Source of the DNA: CAVTUU01 sp045804965
GTDB lineage: Bacteria > Chloroflexota > Chloroflexia > Thermomicrobiales > UBA6265
Direction: 5' to 3'
Assembly: GCA_045804965.1 (NCBI GenBank)
Contig: JBJMMD010000021.1
Location: 31,098-95,097 of the forward strand
Length of the DNA: 64,000 nucleotides
Both the position numbers and the translations under genes were made by a program. This document shows positions 1 to 8,535 of the stretch, piece by piece. Below the pieces are notes generated by a model. It searched no databases. It was not told the DNA's origin and saw nothing but the letters and a program-made list of their open reading frames with translations. The stretch's first letter is position 1, and each line of letters begins with the position of its first letter.

Positions 1-648
1 GTCGGATTGCCGTGGCCTCGAATTGACGATGGAGTTGTTAGGGTTTCAGCATTCCTCCCCCGCTCGCTCACCACGGCACAGCGATGCGTGGCGGGCGGGC
101 AACAACGGCGCGCGCGGGAGAGAATATGGAGAGTGGTTGGACCCGACGAGCGACCACTGACAGAAGCGCCAGTCGAAGGTCGAACCGACGGCGTCCACGA
201 GGGAGGCGAACGTCGTCCGCTGGACCGCATAAGCGGCGAACATGGATAGAACAAGAAGCGGAAGCCAACCGCCATGGGGGCGAACAGGCATCACGCGTTT
301 GAGTCCGTCGCGGCGCAAATATCGTGCCTGCGGGGGTTGCCATTGTAGCCTTGCGGCGACGTACGACGGCCAGTTCTTTTTTGGGCAACGATCCTCCTCT
401 GCGTGCGCCTTATGGGACGGCTACCGCTGCAGTCGGTAATCATGCATCCCTGCCCCGAGAGGATGATTCCTGAGGGATGCGCGATGACGCCCGAGCGAGA
501 CCTCCCGCTCCCCTCCCCAGATCAACTTGATCTTGACCGCAACATCTGCCGTCCTGGTTTGGGTTTTGCAGACAAGGCCATGACGATGAGTTCCGTTGTG
601 CAACGTGTGGTTGTCTGGTGGCCCGGGCAATGAAAGTGAAACAGGACG
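1..648. other. Leader region without a convincing gene
   Basis: No reading frame here has credible protein-like composition; the frames on both strands are Arg/Pro-rich and overlap each other. The right half holds the inverted repeat described at 444-480. A 49-codon frame at 484-633 starts with an ATG preceded by GAGGGATG and could be a small peptide, but nothing in its sequence is recognisable. The region is most likely the upstream regulatory region of the propeller gene at 649. Confidence 0.5.
444..480. promoter_or_regulatory. Inverted repeat GCATCCCT-N21-AGGGATGC
   Basis: Perfect 8-bp arms lie at 444-451 and 473-480. The interior contains TGCCCC and GATTCCT, words that also occur in the conserved element found at 1907, 6534 and 11162. 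It lies about 170 bp upstream of the propeller gene. It may be a divergent version of the same regulator site; a plain RNA hairpin is the alternative. Confidence 0.4.
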
Positions 649-1773
649 ATGCTGAAACCTATTCGGTTCGCTCTCCAGGTATCACTCTTGGCGATCGTGT
701 GGCTGGCAATCCTCCACGTGGCCGGGACTGCCCAGGCGGCGATGGTCGCTGGCTTCGCCTCGTGCGGCACGGCGGCAACCCCGGGCGCGACCGCGACCAG
801 CACAGGGTCGGGCGGTGACCATGGCACACCTGTTCCTGCGGGCTCTGCCGTCTTGCGGTTGGCCGCTGATGTGCCAATGCCCGGCGGCGCCTCCCGCTTC
901 GACTACCAAAGTCTCGATCCCACGACCGGCCGGCTCTACATCGCGCACATGGGGGTGGGTCAGCTCGTCGTCTTCGACACTAAACACCGAGCGGTCGTGG
1001 CGACGGTCGCTGACCTGCCGATGGTGACGGGCGTCTTGGCCGTGCCTGCACTCGGTCATGTCTACGCGGCCGTCGCAGGTGACCACCGGGTGGACGTCGT
1101 CGACAATCAATCGCTCAAGGTGATTGACCGTCTCGGCACGATCGGCTTCCCTGACGGCCTCGATTACGCGCCTCAAGCCAAGCGCGTTTTCGTCTCCGAT
1201 GGGTCGGGCAGCGGTGAGGTGGTCATCGATGCCTCCACCGACAAAGTCCTCACCACGATCGACATCGGCGGCGAGGCTGGTAATACCCACTACGACGCGG
1301 GCTCGGGGTGCATCTTGGTGACCGTGAAGAGCCGGAACCAGCTCGCCGCGATTGATCCAACCTCCAACCAGGTTGTCGGGCGTTTCGACCTCGGCGGCGG
1401 CTGCCAGGGGCCGCACGGCTTCGCGCTCGATGCCCAGGCGCGGTTAGCCTTCATCACCTGCGAGGACAATGCCAAGCTCGTTGTGGTCAACCTGGTTTCG
1501 GCCCAGGTGACGGCGAGCTTTCCTGTCGGGAATGGACGGGACGTGCTGGCCTTCGATCCCGGCTGGGAACGTCTCTACGTCGCCGCGGAATCGGGCTTGG
1601 TTGCAGTCTTCGCTGAAGACGACGGGGCGCTGGATCCGATCGGGCAGCTCTCGATACCGCACGCGCACTCGGTTGCGGTTGATCCGACGACCCACCTCGT
1701 CTATTTCCCCTTGGAGAACATCGACGGGCATCCGGTCCTGCGGATCATGACTCCGACGCCGCCCCGCGCGTGA
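649..1773 (+). CDS. Secreted YncE/YVTN-type beta-propeller protein
   Basis: This is a 374-residue protein. An N-terminal hydrophobic segment (residues about 10-28, ending TAQA) acts as a signal peptide, and a Thr/Ser/Gly-rich linker follows to about residue 60. The rest is a repeat of roughly 40-residue blades with the rhythm of YncE and YVTN-repeat propellers, for example LVVFDTKHRAVVATV, VDVVDNQSLKVIDRL and LVVVNLVSAQVTASF. Such proteins are extracytoplasmic and often bind ligands or redox partners, but the family name does not give a substrate. A Cys at the end of a GFASC segment could be a lipidation site, though it lies far from the hydrophobic core. The ATG at 649 has only a weak ribosome site (ACAGGACG). 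The downstream neighbour is a cupredoxin-like protein, so a periplasmic or surface redox context is possible. Confidence 0.75.
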   Translation: MLKPIRFALQVSLLAIVWLAILHVAGTAQAAMVAGFASCGTAATPGATATSTGSGGDHGTPVPAGSAVLRLAADVPMPGGASRFDYQSLDPTTGRLYIAHMGVGQLVVFDTKHRAVVATVADLPMVTGVLAVPALGHVYAAVAGDHRVDVVDNQSLKVIDRLGTIGFPDGLDYAPQAKRVFVSDGSGSGEVVIDASTDKVLTTIDIGGEAGNTHYDAGSGCILVTVKSRNQLAAIDPTSNQVVGRFDLGGGCQGPHGFALDAQARLAFITCEDNAKLVVVNLVSAQVTASFPVGNGRDVLAFDPGWERLYVAAESGLVAVFAEDDGALDPIGQLSIPHAHSVAVDPTTHLVYFPLENIDGHPVLRIMTPTPPRA

Positions 1774-1906
1774 AGCGGTGCGCGGCGATGGGCCGCACGG
1801 CGCCGATGCTCAAGCCAGACAGGGTTTCGACTTGGAGCGCGTCGGGCTGACGTCGCATCCCTGGATACCTTCCCAGCTCCGCCAACGCCACATTTCCCGA
1901 AGCCTT

Positions 1907-1943
1907 GGGATTCCGGTCACTTGCGACCGGGAACGCCCCGACC
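1907..1943 (+). promoter_or_regulatory. Conserved GGGATT/GGGAA element upstream of cupredoxin gene
   Basis: This 37-bp stretch begins GGGATTCCGG and ends CGCCCCGACC. It aligns with 6534-6571 and 11162-11199 over its whole length with one gap. The two GGGA words are about 22 bp apart, two helical turns, which suits a dimeric NarL-type regulator. A TAGCGT hexamer follows at 1945, where a -10 box would lie. Spacing to the start codon at 2017 is about 70 bp. Confidence 0.55.
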
Positions 1944-2016
1944 CTAGCGTAGCTCCGACGTCGCATTGTCGTTGTAAGCGAAAGGGAGAGAGATGGATCG
2001 GAGAAAGGGTGAACTG

Positions 2017-2913
2017 ATGTCTCGCGTTTTGCGTGTCATCATTGTGGCATTCTCACTGGTGACAGTCGGTCTCGCGGGCGTTTCCGCCCAGGATGCCACC
2101 CCGGCTGCGTCATCCGCGCTCGCATCGCTCGGCTTGCCCGAGCTCAAGGTGACGATTACCGACACGGGCATTCAAGCGCCCGCCGAAGCATCCGCTGGGC
2201 TAACCTACGTCACGCTCGACAATCAGTCCCAGACCATCGCCGATGCCACCTTTGTGGTTCAGCCGAAGGGACTAACGCTTAAGCAAATCGCGGCCGATCT
2301 CGCGCAACAAGAAACGATTCCTGACTGGGTCTACACCACGACCTTCGCCGGCGGTCCTGTCGCACCGGCTGGAGGTACAGGAGCCGCCATTGTCGATCTT
2401 TCGGCTGGCGATTGGCTGATCGCGCTGACCGACAGCGAGTCGTCGCCGAGTCCGGCCACGCTCAAAGTGACGGGCGAGGCGGAGAGCGCCAAGTCCGGGG
2501 CGGAGCCGGCCGATCTCAAGTTCACGATGAAGGGCTACAAGTTCGATTTTCCAGATGAAGTCGCGGCCGGTCAGCAGGTCTGGGAAGTGACAAACGACGA
2601 TCCCATTCCCCACTTTGCCGTCCTTCTGCGCTATCCCGGCCCGGTCACCGAGCAGGACGTGGAAGCGCTGCTGAGCGCGGACTCGGCGACACCGCCCGCC
2701 AACCTCACGATCGATCCCGCGAAGATTGAAGACGGTGGCTATGTGCCGCTGCACACGCAGGGCAAGATCTCGTGGGTCGAGATGAATCTGACCCCGGGGA
2801 CTTATATCGCGCTCTGCTTCATGTCGGACAAAGGCTCGCAGGTTCCGCATGCCGCCATGGGCATGTATGACATCTTCACCGTACCCGGCGCGGGGGCAAC
2901 CCCGACGAGCTAG
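2017..2913 (+). CDS. Secreted double-cupredoxin-like protein, putative type 1 copper site
   Basis: The 298-residue product has a signal peptide (residues 1-24, cut after VSAQ) and two similar halves. Each half starts with a beta-strand motif like LKVTITDTGIQ or LKFTMKGYKFD. The second half carries a ligand set typical of type 1 copper: His199 (IPHFAVLL), then Cys267, His278 and Met283 in the loop CFMSDKGSQVPHAAMGM. The Cys-x10-His-x4-Met spacing resembles copper nitrite reductase (Cys-x8-His-x4-Met). I chose ATG 2017 because its start aligns with the paralogue at 34069 and it has AAAGGGTGA upstream; an in-frame ATG at 1993 also has a good ribosome site. Copper binding is inferred. Paralogues lie at 11248 and 34069. 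The stop codon overlaps the convergent response regulator gene by four bases. Confidence 0.7.
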   Translation: MSRVLRVIIVAFSLVTVGLAGVSAQDATPAASSALASLGLPELKVTITDTGIQAPAEASAGLTYVTLDNQSQTIADATFVVQPKGLTLKQIAADLAQQETIPDWVYTTTFAGGPVAPAGGTGAAIVDLSAGDWLIALTDSESSPSPATLKVTGEAESAKSGAEPADLKFTMKGYKFDFPDEVAAGQQVWEVTNDDPIPHFAVLLRYPGPVTEQDVEALLSADSATPPANLTIDPAKIEDGGYVPLHTQGKISWVEMNLTPGTYIALCFMSDKGSQVPHAAMGMYDIFTVPGAGATPTS

Positions 2914-3620
2914 TCGCCAGAACGTGAACGATCGACCGTGTGCCCGCCGGCGGCGTTGCCGTCGGCGGGCACGCCTTGGACGCCCATCCACGCCCGTACC
3001 GCCAAGACCCGGCGGTGGTCGTCCGGCTCGGGAAAGAGGTCGAGCTTGGAGAAAATGCTGGCTATATGCGTCTCGATTGTCTTCTCGGTCACGCTCAACT
3101 GCCGGGCAATCGCCCTGTTTGAGCGCCCCTCGGCCATGAGCGACAGTACATCTCGCTCGCGCTCGGTCAGGTCGGCGAGGAGGCTGCGGGTCGCTTGCCG
3201 GCCGAGGAAGTGCGCGACGATGTCCGGGTCGAGCACAGTTCCGCCGCCGGCGACGCGTTCGATCGCGTCGATCAGCGTCCCCACATCGACGACGCGATCC
3301 TTCAGCAGGTAGCCGAAGCCGGTTGGATGGGCGCGCGCCAACTCGAGCGCGAAGCGACTTTCGATCGACTGCGAGAGCAGCAGGATACCGAGGCGCGGCC
3401 AGGCAGCCCGCAGCCGGGTCGCCGTCTCCGCGCCCTCATGGGTAAAGCTCGGCGGCATGCGAATGTCGATGATTGCCACGTCAGGTTGTGCGACGGCGAC
3501 GGCCGCTTCCAGGGACGGCCCATCGGCGACGGCGCCGGTAACGTCAATGCCGGCCTCGATCAGCAGGCGAACGAGTCCTTCGCGAAGCAGACCAGAATCG
3601 TCGGCTATGACGACGCGCAC
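2910..3620 (-). CDS. NarL/FixJ-family response regulator
   Basis: The protein has 236 residues. A receiver domain (residues 1-120) contains the acidic pair at 7-8, phospho-acceptor Asp52 (AIIDIRMPP) and the conserved Lys in GYLLKDR. A LuxR-type helix-turn-helix follows at about 148-205 (LTERERDVLSLMAEGRSNRAI). A roughly 30-residue disordered tail follows, which is longer than usual. Its start overlaps the end of the kinase gene upstream by 16 bases, so the two are translationally coupled and almost certainly cognate. It is a DNA-binding regulator; the repeated element at 1907, 6534 and 11162 is a candidate target by proximity only. Confidence 0.88.
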   Translation of the reverse strand: MRVVIADDSGLLREGLVRLLIEAGIDVTGAVADGPSLEAAVAVAQPDVAIIDIRMPPSFTHEGAETATRLRAAWPRLGILLLSQSIESRFALELARAHPTGFGYLLKDRVVDVGTLIDAIERVAGGGTVLDPDIVAHFLGRQATRSLLADLTERERDVLSLMAEGRSNRAIARQLSVTEKTIETHIASIFSKLDLFPEPDDHRRVLAVRAWMGVQGVPADGNAAGGHTVDRSRSGD

Positions 3621-5626
3621 GGCAACTCCGCAATCACGATCGTGCCGTGCCCGCCGTGTGACTGGACCGTCAGCGTACCGCCGGCGACCTCGGCGCGGTC
3701 GGCAATGCCGCGCAGTCCACTACCCGCCGGGTCGGCGCCGCCAATGCCGTCGTCCTCGATTACTAACCTCAACCGGCCATCTATGCGGCAAGTAGTGATG
3801 GCGACCGAGTGCGGTGCGGCGTGCTTGACCGCGTTCGTGACCACCTCGCAGGCGATAAACCAGGCGGTCTCTTCAATGTTCGGGGCGAAGCGCTCGCCGG
3901 TCATCTCGAGTCGGACCGGCACCGGTGAGCGCGCCGCCAGATCGTCCAACGCGGCCGCGAGCCCACCGTCGGTGAGCACTGCCGGGCGAAGTCCGTTGGC
4001 TAGCTCCCGCAGCTCCCGCACGGCCGCTTGCAGCTCGTCGACCGCGGTTGCAACCGTCGTCTGCATCTGGTTGGTATCACCGCTCATCTCAACCGCCCGC
4101 AGCTGCATCGCGAGTCCGAGAAGGCGCTGTTGCGCGCCGTCATGTAGGTCGCGCTCGATCTTATGGCGCTCGGCCAGTTGCGCCTCGACGATGCGTGCCC
4201 GCGATTCGCGCACCTCGACAAGCTGCAGGGTGATGTTGGCGCGCAGGCGGGCATTCTCCAGCTCGGTGAGCACTTCGGCCGCGGCCGCTTCAATGGTCGG
4301 GCGATCGAGCTTCGACCCGTCGAAGCTCACGACGCAAACCGTCTCTTCCCGGCGTTGCACTGTGACACCGTCAGTCGCAGGCGTGACCGGTAGCCCTGCC
4401 TCGCTCACCCAGGTTTCGCGCTCGCCGATCCAGTAGGCGACACCAAGCGTGGGATCACCCGTTGCCGTGCGTAGGGCTTGCTCGACCGTCATCGTGGGCG
4501 TCGGCTCGCGCGAGAACGCGCGCAACATGGCGAGCGTCTCGAAGCGGCGGCGATTGAAGCGGCGGTCCAGCGTATCCTGAATCTTGTGCCTGAGCGGCAG
4601 CGCCACGCTCACCGCCGCCAACGTCGCGATCACCGCCGGAATTTCAGAGTCGCCGGCGCGACCGATTGACTGCCCGACGAAGACGACGACCACAACGTAG
4701 GTGGCGATGACCGCTGCCGTCAGCACGAGCCAGGTCACCGCCCGGCTGACGAGCCGGTCGACGTCATAGAGGTGATACTGCTCAACGGACAACCCGACGG
4801 CCAACGGGATGATGGCGACGAAACTGCCGGCCATCAGTTGCAGGAACACGTCGTTGTTGAGTGCCGCCGCAATGAATGCCCCGAGCACAAACAGCACGAA
4901 CGGGATCGCGGCCATCCCGAGCCAACGCAATTGCAGGCGTTCGTCGGCCCGCGCCGCCCGAAAGCGGATCACAATCGCCGCCGCGCCGGCGAGCACACCA
5001 AGGTGCAACACGACAATCCCGCTCACTTCTATGGCGGAGATCACCTCGGTCCCACGGGAAACCTCAAGTGGATTCCGGACCGTCCCAAATTTCGCATAGT
5101 CGCCCTCGTACGGGCGAAACAGACCCGAGCCAAATCCGACAACTCCACCCACCACAATCGCCCAGGCGGCGAGGCGGGCGAAGCGGCCGTTGAGCCGGCC
5201 GCTCGGCGTGAGTAGCAAGACAAACCCAAGCAGCATCAGCCAGGGGACGTAGGTCCTCGCCCCGATGACTGCGGCCATCTGCGCGCCCGGCAATGAACCT
5301 GGTTTGGCGACAGCCCCGTATGCGGCGTATCCATCGATGACGCCGGCAATGGTGATCGCGACGGACAGGAGCAAAAACAGCCAGCCGACTGGATGGTGCG
5401 GCCGCCGGATGACCAGGGCCGAACCAACGACGATCGCGCTGATGATGGGGATCGCATACACGACACCGCTGGAAAACGTCTCCCGGAGATCGCTCCGTCC
5501 GGCGCTCGAAAGCCGTTGATCGAGCAGCAGCGTTGTGACGAAGCATGCTGCCGCAATGCTCCATGTCGTCATGGCGGCGGCCAGTGAGAGCGCGGACGAG
5601 CGAGCCTGGACGTTCATAGCTGCCAT
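3605..5626 (-). CDS. Multi-TM sensor histidine kinase (HisKA_3)
   Basis: The product is 673 residues from the ATG at 5626; a longer frame to 5797 would overlap the divergent gene and lacks protein-like sequence. About nine or ten membrane helices fill residues 15-345. A linker with a weak GAF-like stretch (about 365-455) and a coiled coil follow. The HisKA_3 motif is ERHKIERDLHDGAQQRLLGL with phospho-acceptor His495, and a HATPase domain ends the protein. The kinase should sense a membrane or extracellular signal and phosphorylate the regulator encoded immediately downstream. AGGAG lies 14 bases before the start, rather far. The promoter region shared with the gene at 5769 contains a perfect TCAGGG-CTAT-CCCTGA palindrome, so autoregulation is plausible. 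Confidence 0.85.
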   Translation of the reverse strand: MAAMNVQARSSALSLAAAMTTWSIAAACFVTTLLLDQRLSSAGRSDLRETFSSGVVYAIPIISAIVVGSALVIRRPHHPVGWLFLLLSVAITIAGVIDGYAAYGAVAKPGSLPGAQMAAVIGARTYVPWLMLLGFVLLLTPSGRLNGRFARLAAWAIVVGGVVGFGSGLFRPYEGDYAKFGTVRNPLEVSRGTEVISAIEVSGIVVLHLGVLAGAAAIVIRFRAARADERLQLRWLGMAAIPFVLFVLGAFIAAALNNDVFLQLMAGSFVAIIPLAVGLSVEQYHLYDVDRLVSRAVTWLVLTAAVIATYVVVVVFVGQSIGRAGDSEIPAVIATLAAVSVALPLRHKIQDTLDRRFNRRRFETLAMLRAFSREPTPTMTVEQALRTATGDPTLGVAYWIGERETWVSEAGLPVTPATDGVTVQRREETVCVVSFDGSKLDRPTIEAAAAEVLTELENARLRANITLQLVEVRESRARIVEAQLAERHKIERDLHDGAQQRLLGLAMQLRAVEMSGDTNQMQTTVATAVDELQAAVRELRELANGLRPAVLTDGGLAAALDDLAARSPVPVRLEMTGERFAPNIEETAWFIACEVVTNAVKHAAPHSVAITTCRIDGRLRLVIEDDGIGGADPAGSGLRGIADRAEVAGGTLTVQSHGGHGTIVIAELPCASS

Positions 5627-5652
5627 TGTCGCACCGTTATCTCCTGGCTCCC

Positions 5653-5668
5653 TCAGGGCTATCCCTGA
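5653..5668. promoter_or_regulatory. Palindrome TCAGGG-CTAT-CCCTGA in divergent promoter region
   Basis: Perfect 6-bp arms with a 4-bp spacer lie between the kinase gene (minus strand, start 5626) and the membrane protein gene (plus strand, start 5769). This geometry suits a NarL-type dimer. The flanking ACGACCAGG resembles the CGACCAGG inside the element at 11162. Confidence 0.45.
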
Positions 5669-5768
5669 CCCCACGACCAGGGCGGCCTCCGATGCGGATT
5701 GATAGACACGTCCGCAGACTGGCAGCAGCGGTGAGCGGCACCGCATGAAGTTCGAAAGGAGACAAGCA

Positions 5769-6458
5769 ATGCCACGTTCGATTCGCCTCGCGGACACGCT
5801 GGGCGCTCTAGCCGGAGTCGCGTTCTCCGTCCTGATGTTCGTTAGTACCGCGAGTGTCGATCCGAAGGTCGGCGTGTCGGATCAGGAGCTGCAGACCTGG
5901 TGGGCGGATAGCGGCAATCGCAACGCCTTTGTCATCTCGATGTACACGCTGCTGCTGGCGTGTCCCATGTTCCTGTTGTTCATCTCCAGACTGCGGACGC
6001 GCTTACGGGCCGCCGACGTGAACGGCTGGGCTGACACAGTGTTCGCCTTCGGGATCGTGGTGACGGCCACGCTCGGCGTCTGCGCCGTCTTCCGAGGCGT
6101 CGTCGCCACTTCCATGCGCTTCGCCGATGAGCCGCTGCCCGGCGTCGATACCCTGCGGTTCGCGACCTCACTGATCTATGCCACGTATGATCTGGTCTTC
6201 CTCTTCGTCGCCGTGCTGATCGCTATCGTGTCCGTCCTGGCGCTCGTGACCCATGTCCTGCCGCGCTGGCTCGGCTGGCTCGGTGTGCCCGTCACCGCCG
6301 GCATCGTCATCCTCTGGGTGATCCACGCGGCGCCTTTCGCGATCCCGCTGCTCATCATCTGGGTGCTGGCGAACAGCGTGCACCTATGGCGAGCCCCGGT
6401 CTCCGCGCCGGTTGGGAGCACAACCTGGCAGCCGGAGGTATCGAGCAGCCGGGCATAG
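5769..6458 (+). CDS. Integral membrane protein of unknown function
   Basis: The product is 229 residues with about six hydrophobic helices and ends in a short polar tail. I chose ATG 5769 because AAAGGAG lies just upstream; an in-frame ATG at 5745 has no ribosome site. The sequence has the layout of small DUF4386-like or DUF998-like membrane proteins (a loop after TM1 with a polar ELQTWW segment), but I do not recognise a specific family. It is divergently transcribed from the sensor kinase and shares its palindrome-containing promoter region. It may therefore be part of the kinase's regulon. Confidence 0.6.
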   Translation: MPRSIRLADTLGALAGVAFSVLMFVSTASVDPKVGVSDQELQTWWADSGNRNAFVISMYTLLLACPMFLLFISRLRTRLRAADVNGWADTVFAFGIVVTATLGVCAVFRGVVATSMRFADEPLPGVDTLRFATSLIYATYDLVFLFVAVLIAIVSVLALVTHVLPRWLGWLGVPVTAGIVILWVIHAAPFAIPLLIIWVLANSVHLWRAPVSAPVGSTTWQPEVSSSRA

Positions 6459-6533
6459 ACACGCGAACCCGATGCCGAACTGGTCGTCTCAATCCAACTC
6501 TCGCTCCGTTCGCATGAAATCTCCCGAACAATC

Positions 6534-6571
6534 GGGATTGCTTCCCCTGGCAATCGGGAATTCCCCGAACC
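6534..6571 (+). promoter_or_regulatory. Conserved GGGATT/GGGAA element upstream of doxX
   Basis: This 38-bp copy begins GGGATTGCTT and ends TTCCCCGAACC. It aligns without gaps to 11162-11199 and with one gap to 1907-1943. The inner TCGGGAATTCCCCGA is nearly palindromic. A GATGCT hexamer at 6572 sits where a -10 box would be. The doxX start codon follows about 50 bp downstream. Confidence 0.55.
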
Positions 6572-6619
6572 GATGCTGTCACCGACAAGGATTCGTCTAC
6601 GCACGTGAAAGGAAGCAAC

Positions 6620-7183
6620 ATGGAAAGGCTCCAGCGTTCTGAGGTAACAGGTCTCCTCTGGTTGGTGGCGCGGGTCTGGCTGGGCTGGGAATTCCTCAAA
6701 GCCGGCTGGGAGAAGGTCACAGAACCGGAGCGCGCCATGTGGATCGGGAATCAGTCCGGCGAGGGTGTGCGTCAACTCCTCGGCTTCTCACTCCAGATCG
6801 CACCGGGTGGCGCCATGGCGCAGCCGGACCATCCGGAAGTGCTGGGTTGGTATGCCACGCTGATCCGGCACCTCTTTCTGCCCCACGCCGAGGTTATGGC
6901 CCGTCTAGTGACCTTTGGCGAGCTCCTGGTTGGGCTGGCGTTGATGCTCGGTCTGTTCACCCGCTTCGCGGCGGCGATGGGGCTGCTGATGAACCTCTCC
7001 TACATGCTTGCCGGGGTCAGCTCGCTCAGTCCGCTGATGATGTTGGTGGAAGTGTCCATCGTGCTGACCGGGACAATGGCCGGCTACTACGGAGTCGACC
7101 ACTACCTCATGCCGATGCTGCAGGCGCGGGTGGTGCACCTGCCGCGACCCAACTGGATTACGCCAAGGGTCGTGCCGACCTAA
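6620..7183 (+). CDS. DoxX-family membrane protein
   Basis: The product is 187 residues with four hydrophobic helices. The N-terminal RVWLGWEFLKAGWEKV segment is characteristic of DoxX/DoxD proteins, related to the small subunit of thiosulfate:quinone oxidoreductase. The last helices (LVGLALMLGLFTRFAAAMG and MMLVEVSIVLTGTMAGYYGVD) also fit. The ATG at 6620 is preceded by AAAGGAAG; a GTG at 6605 overlaps that ribosome site and is less likely. It probably acts in the membrane in quinone-linked redox chemistry, though most DoxX homologues are uncharacterised. The upstream conserved element links it to the cupredoxin genes. A strong hairpin follows at 7227-7256. Confidence 0.8.
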   Translation: MERLQRSEVTGLLWLVARVWLGWEFLKAGWEKVTEPERAMWIGNQSGEGVRQLLGFSLQIAPGGAMAQPDHPEVLGWYATLIRHLFLPHAEVMARLVTFGELLVGLALMLGLFTRFAAAMGLLMNLSYMLAGVSSLSPLMMLVEVSIVLTGTMAGYYGVDHYLMPMLQARVVHLPRPNWITPRVVPT

Positions 7184-7641
7184 CCATCTTCTCGAAGGTC
7201 GATTCCACATGGTCGAGATAGTGCACACGCTGGTGGGTTCGTTCTCCCACCAGCGTCACTGCATTGCGGCATCGCCCTCACCAAGTTGGCTGGCCTACGC
7301 TCGTCAACATCAACGAAAGCTGTGCCGACTTGCCCCGTTCGGCCACCACAACGCCGAATCAGTCGAATGTCGCGGCGAGGTCGAGGGCGGCATTTGGAAC
7401 CAGACCGAGCACGAAGAACCCTGCCTCAATCCGGGCGAAATCCGCATCACGGCCGACAGGCAGAAGGACGACGAACCCTTATTCGGTCGCCTGGCGGTGC
7501 ATGTTGTCATTCGCACGGCGGTTGAGTTCGTCGGAATGCGTTTGGCTCCGGAGATTCGCGGCGGTGCGTAACCCGAGCATCTGGAGGCCCCAGGCACAAC
7601 GCCGGGCCGGTAGTGTGCCCGATCAATACTTGCGGGAAGGA
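7184..7641. other. Intergenic stretch after doxX
   Basis: Apart from the hairpin at 7227-7256 I see nothing functional. The frames in this 450-bp stretch are Arg/Pro-rich and overlap each other. It separates the plus-strand doxX gene from the converging minus-strand ABC transporter genes. Confidence 0.5.
7227..7256 (+). terminator. Hairpin after doxX
   Basis: ACGCTGGTGGG (7227-7237) pairs perfectly with CCCACCAGCGT (7246-7256) around an 8-base loop. There is no T-tract, so it may stall or protect the 3' end instead of acting as a classical intrinsic terminator. It lies 44 bases after the doxX stop. Confidence 0.55.
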
Positions 7642-8535
7642 TTAGCCCTTTTCGGCGCCGATGGTCAGGCCGGCGATGAAGTAGCGTTGGAGGGCGAAGT
7701 AGACGACGAGCGTCGGCAGGGCGATGTACATCGAGGCCGCGGCGATCAGGTTGTCGTCGGTGAAAAACTGGCCGCGGAAGTTCGCCAGCGCCGAGGTGAT
7801 CGGCCGGTCCGCGCCCTGCTGCTCGAGGACCACGGCCCAGAAGAAGTCGTTGTAGATCCAGGTGAACTCCAGCGTGGCTAGGGCCGCGAGCGCCGGCAGG
7901 GTGAGCGGCATGATGATCTGCCAGTACTGTTTCCACACCCCGGCCCCGTCGATCCGGGCCGCTTCGTTCAGGGACTTCGGCAGGAGCTTCATGTAATTGC
8001 TGAGGACGAAGGTGCAGAAGCCACTCTGGAACGCGACGTGGATCAGGATCAACCCCCAATAGCTGCCGTTGAGCTTGCCCGAATCGGAGAGCAACGACGG
8101 CAGCCGGACGTGGTTATAGAACTGGAAGAGCGGCTGGATGATGATCTGCTGCGGCATCAGGTTGCCGGCGGTGAAGACCATCAGCAATGTGATGTTGAAC
8201 CGCCACGAGAACCGGCTGCAGACGAACGCCACCATGCTCGAGAAGAAGAGGGTGAGCACGAGCGACGGCACGAGGATGAGCGCCGTATTCCAGTACTTGT
8301 GTGGAATGCCGCCCTGGTCCCAAGCATTGCGGTAGTTGGCCCACGTCAATGTGTGCGGCCACGAGGCGAAGCCGTCGCGCAAGGTCTCGGTATACGGCCG
8401 CAGCGACGAATAGACCACCCCCACGATCGGGATGAGCCAGAGCGCCGCGGCGACGGTCAGGAACGCGTAGAGCAGCACGCGGCCAGGGCGCACGCGAAAC
8501 CGCCGCCGGTTGTCGATGACCGTACCGGAGATCAT
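7642..8535 (-). CDS. Sugar ABC transporter permease (MalG/CUT1 type)
   Basis: The product is 297 residues with six transmembrane helices. The cytoplasmic EAA loop reads EAARIDGAGVWKQYWQI and is followed by PLTLPAL, as in the MalG-like subunit of carbohydrate uptake (CUT1) transporters. The start at 8535 overlaps the stop of the upstream permease by ATGA, so the two are translationally coupled; a longer frame is Arg-rich and not credible. It forms the channel with the 8532-9521 product and receives substrate from the 9648-10964 binding protein. The ATPase is not encoded nearby and is presumably shared, as is common for this family. Confidence 0.9.
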   Translation of the reverse strand: MISGTVIDNRRRFRVRPGRVLLYAFLTVAAALWLIPIVGVVYSSLRPYTETLRDGFASWPHTLTWANYRNAWDQGGIPHKYWNTALILVPSLVLTLFFSSMVAFVCSRFSWRFNITLLMVFTAGNLMPQQIIIQPLFQFYNHVRLPSLLSDSGKLNGSYWGLILIHVAFQSGFCTFVLSNYMKLLPKSLNEAARIDGAGVWKQYWQIIMPLTLPALAALATLEFTWIYNDFFWAVVLEQQGADRPITSALANFRGQFFTDDNLIAAASMYIALPTLVVYFALQRYFIAGLTIGAEKG

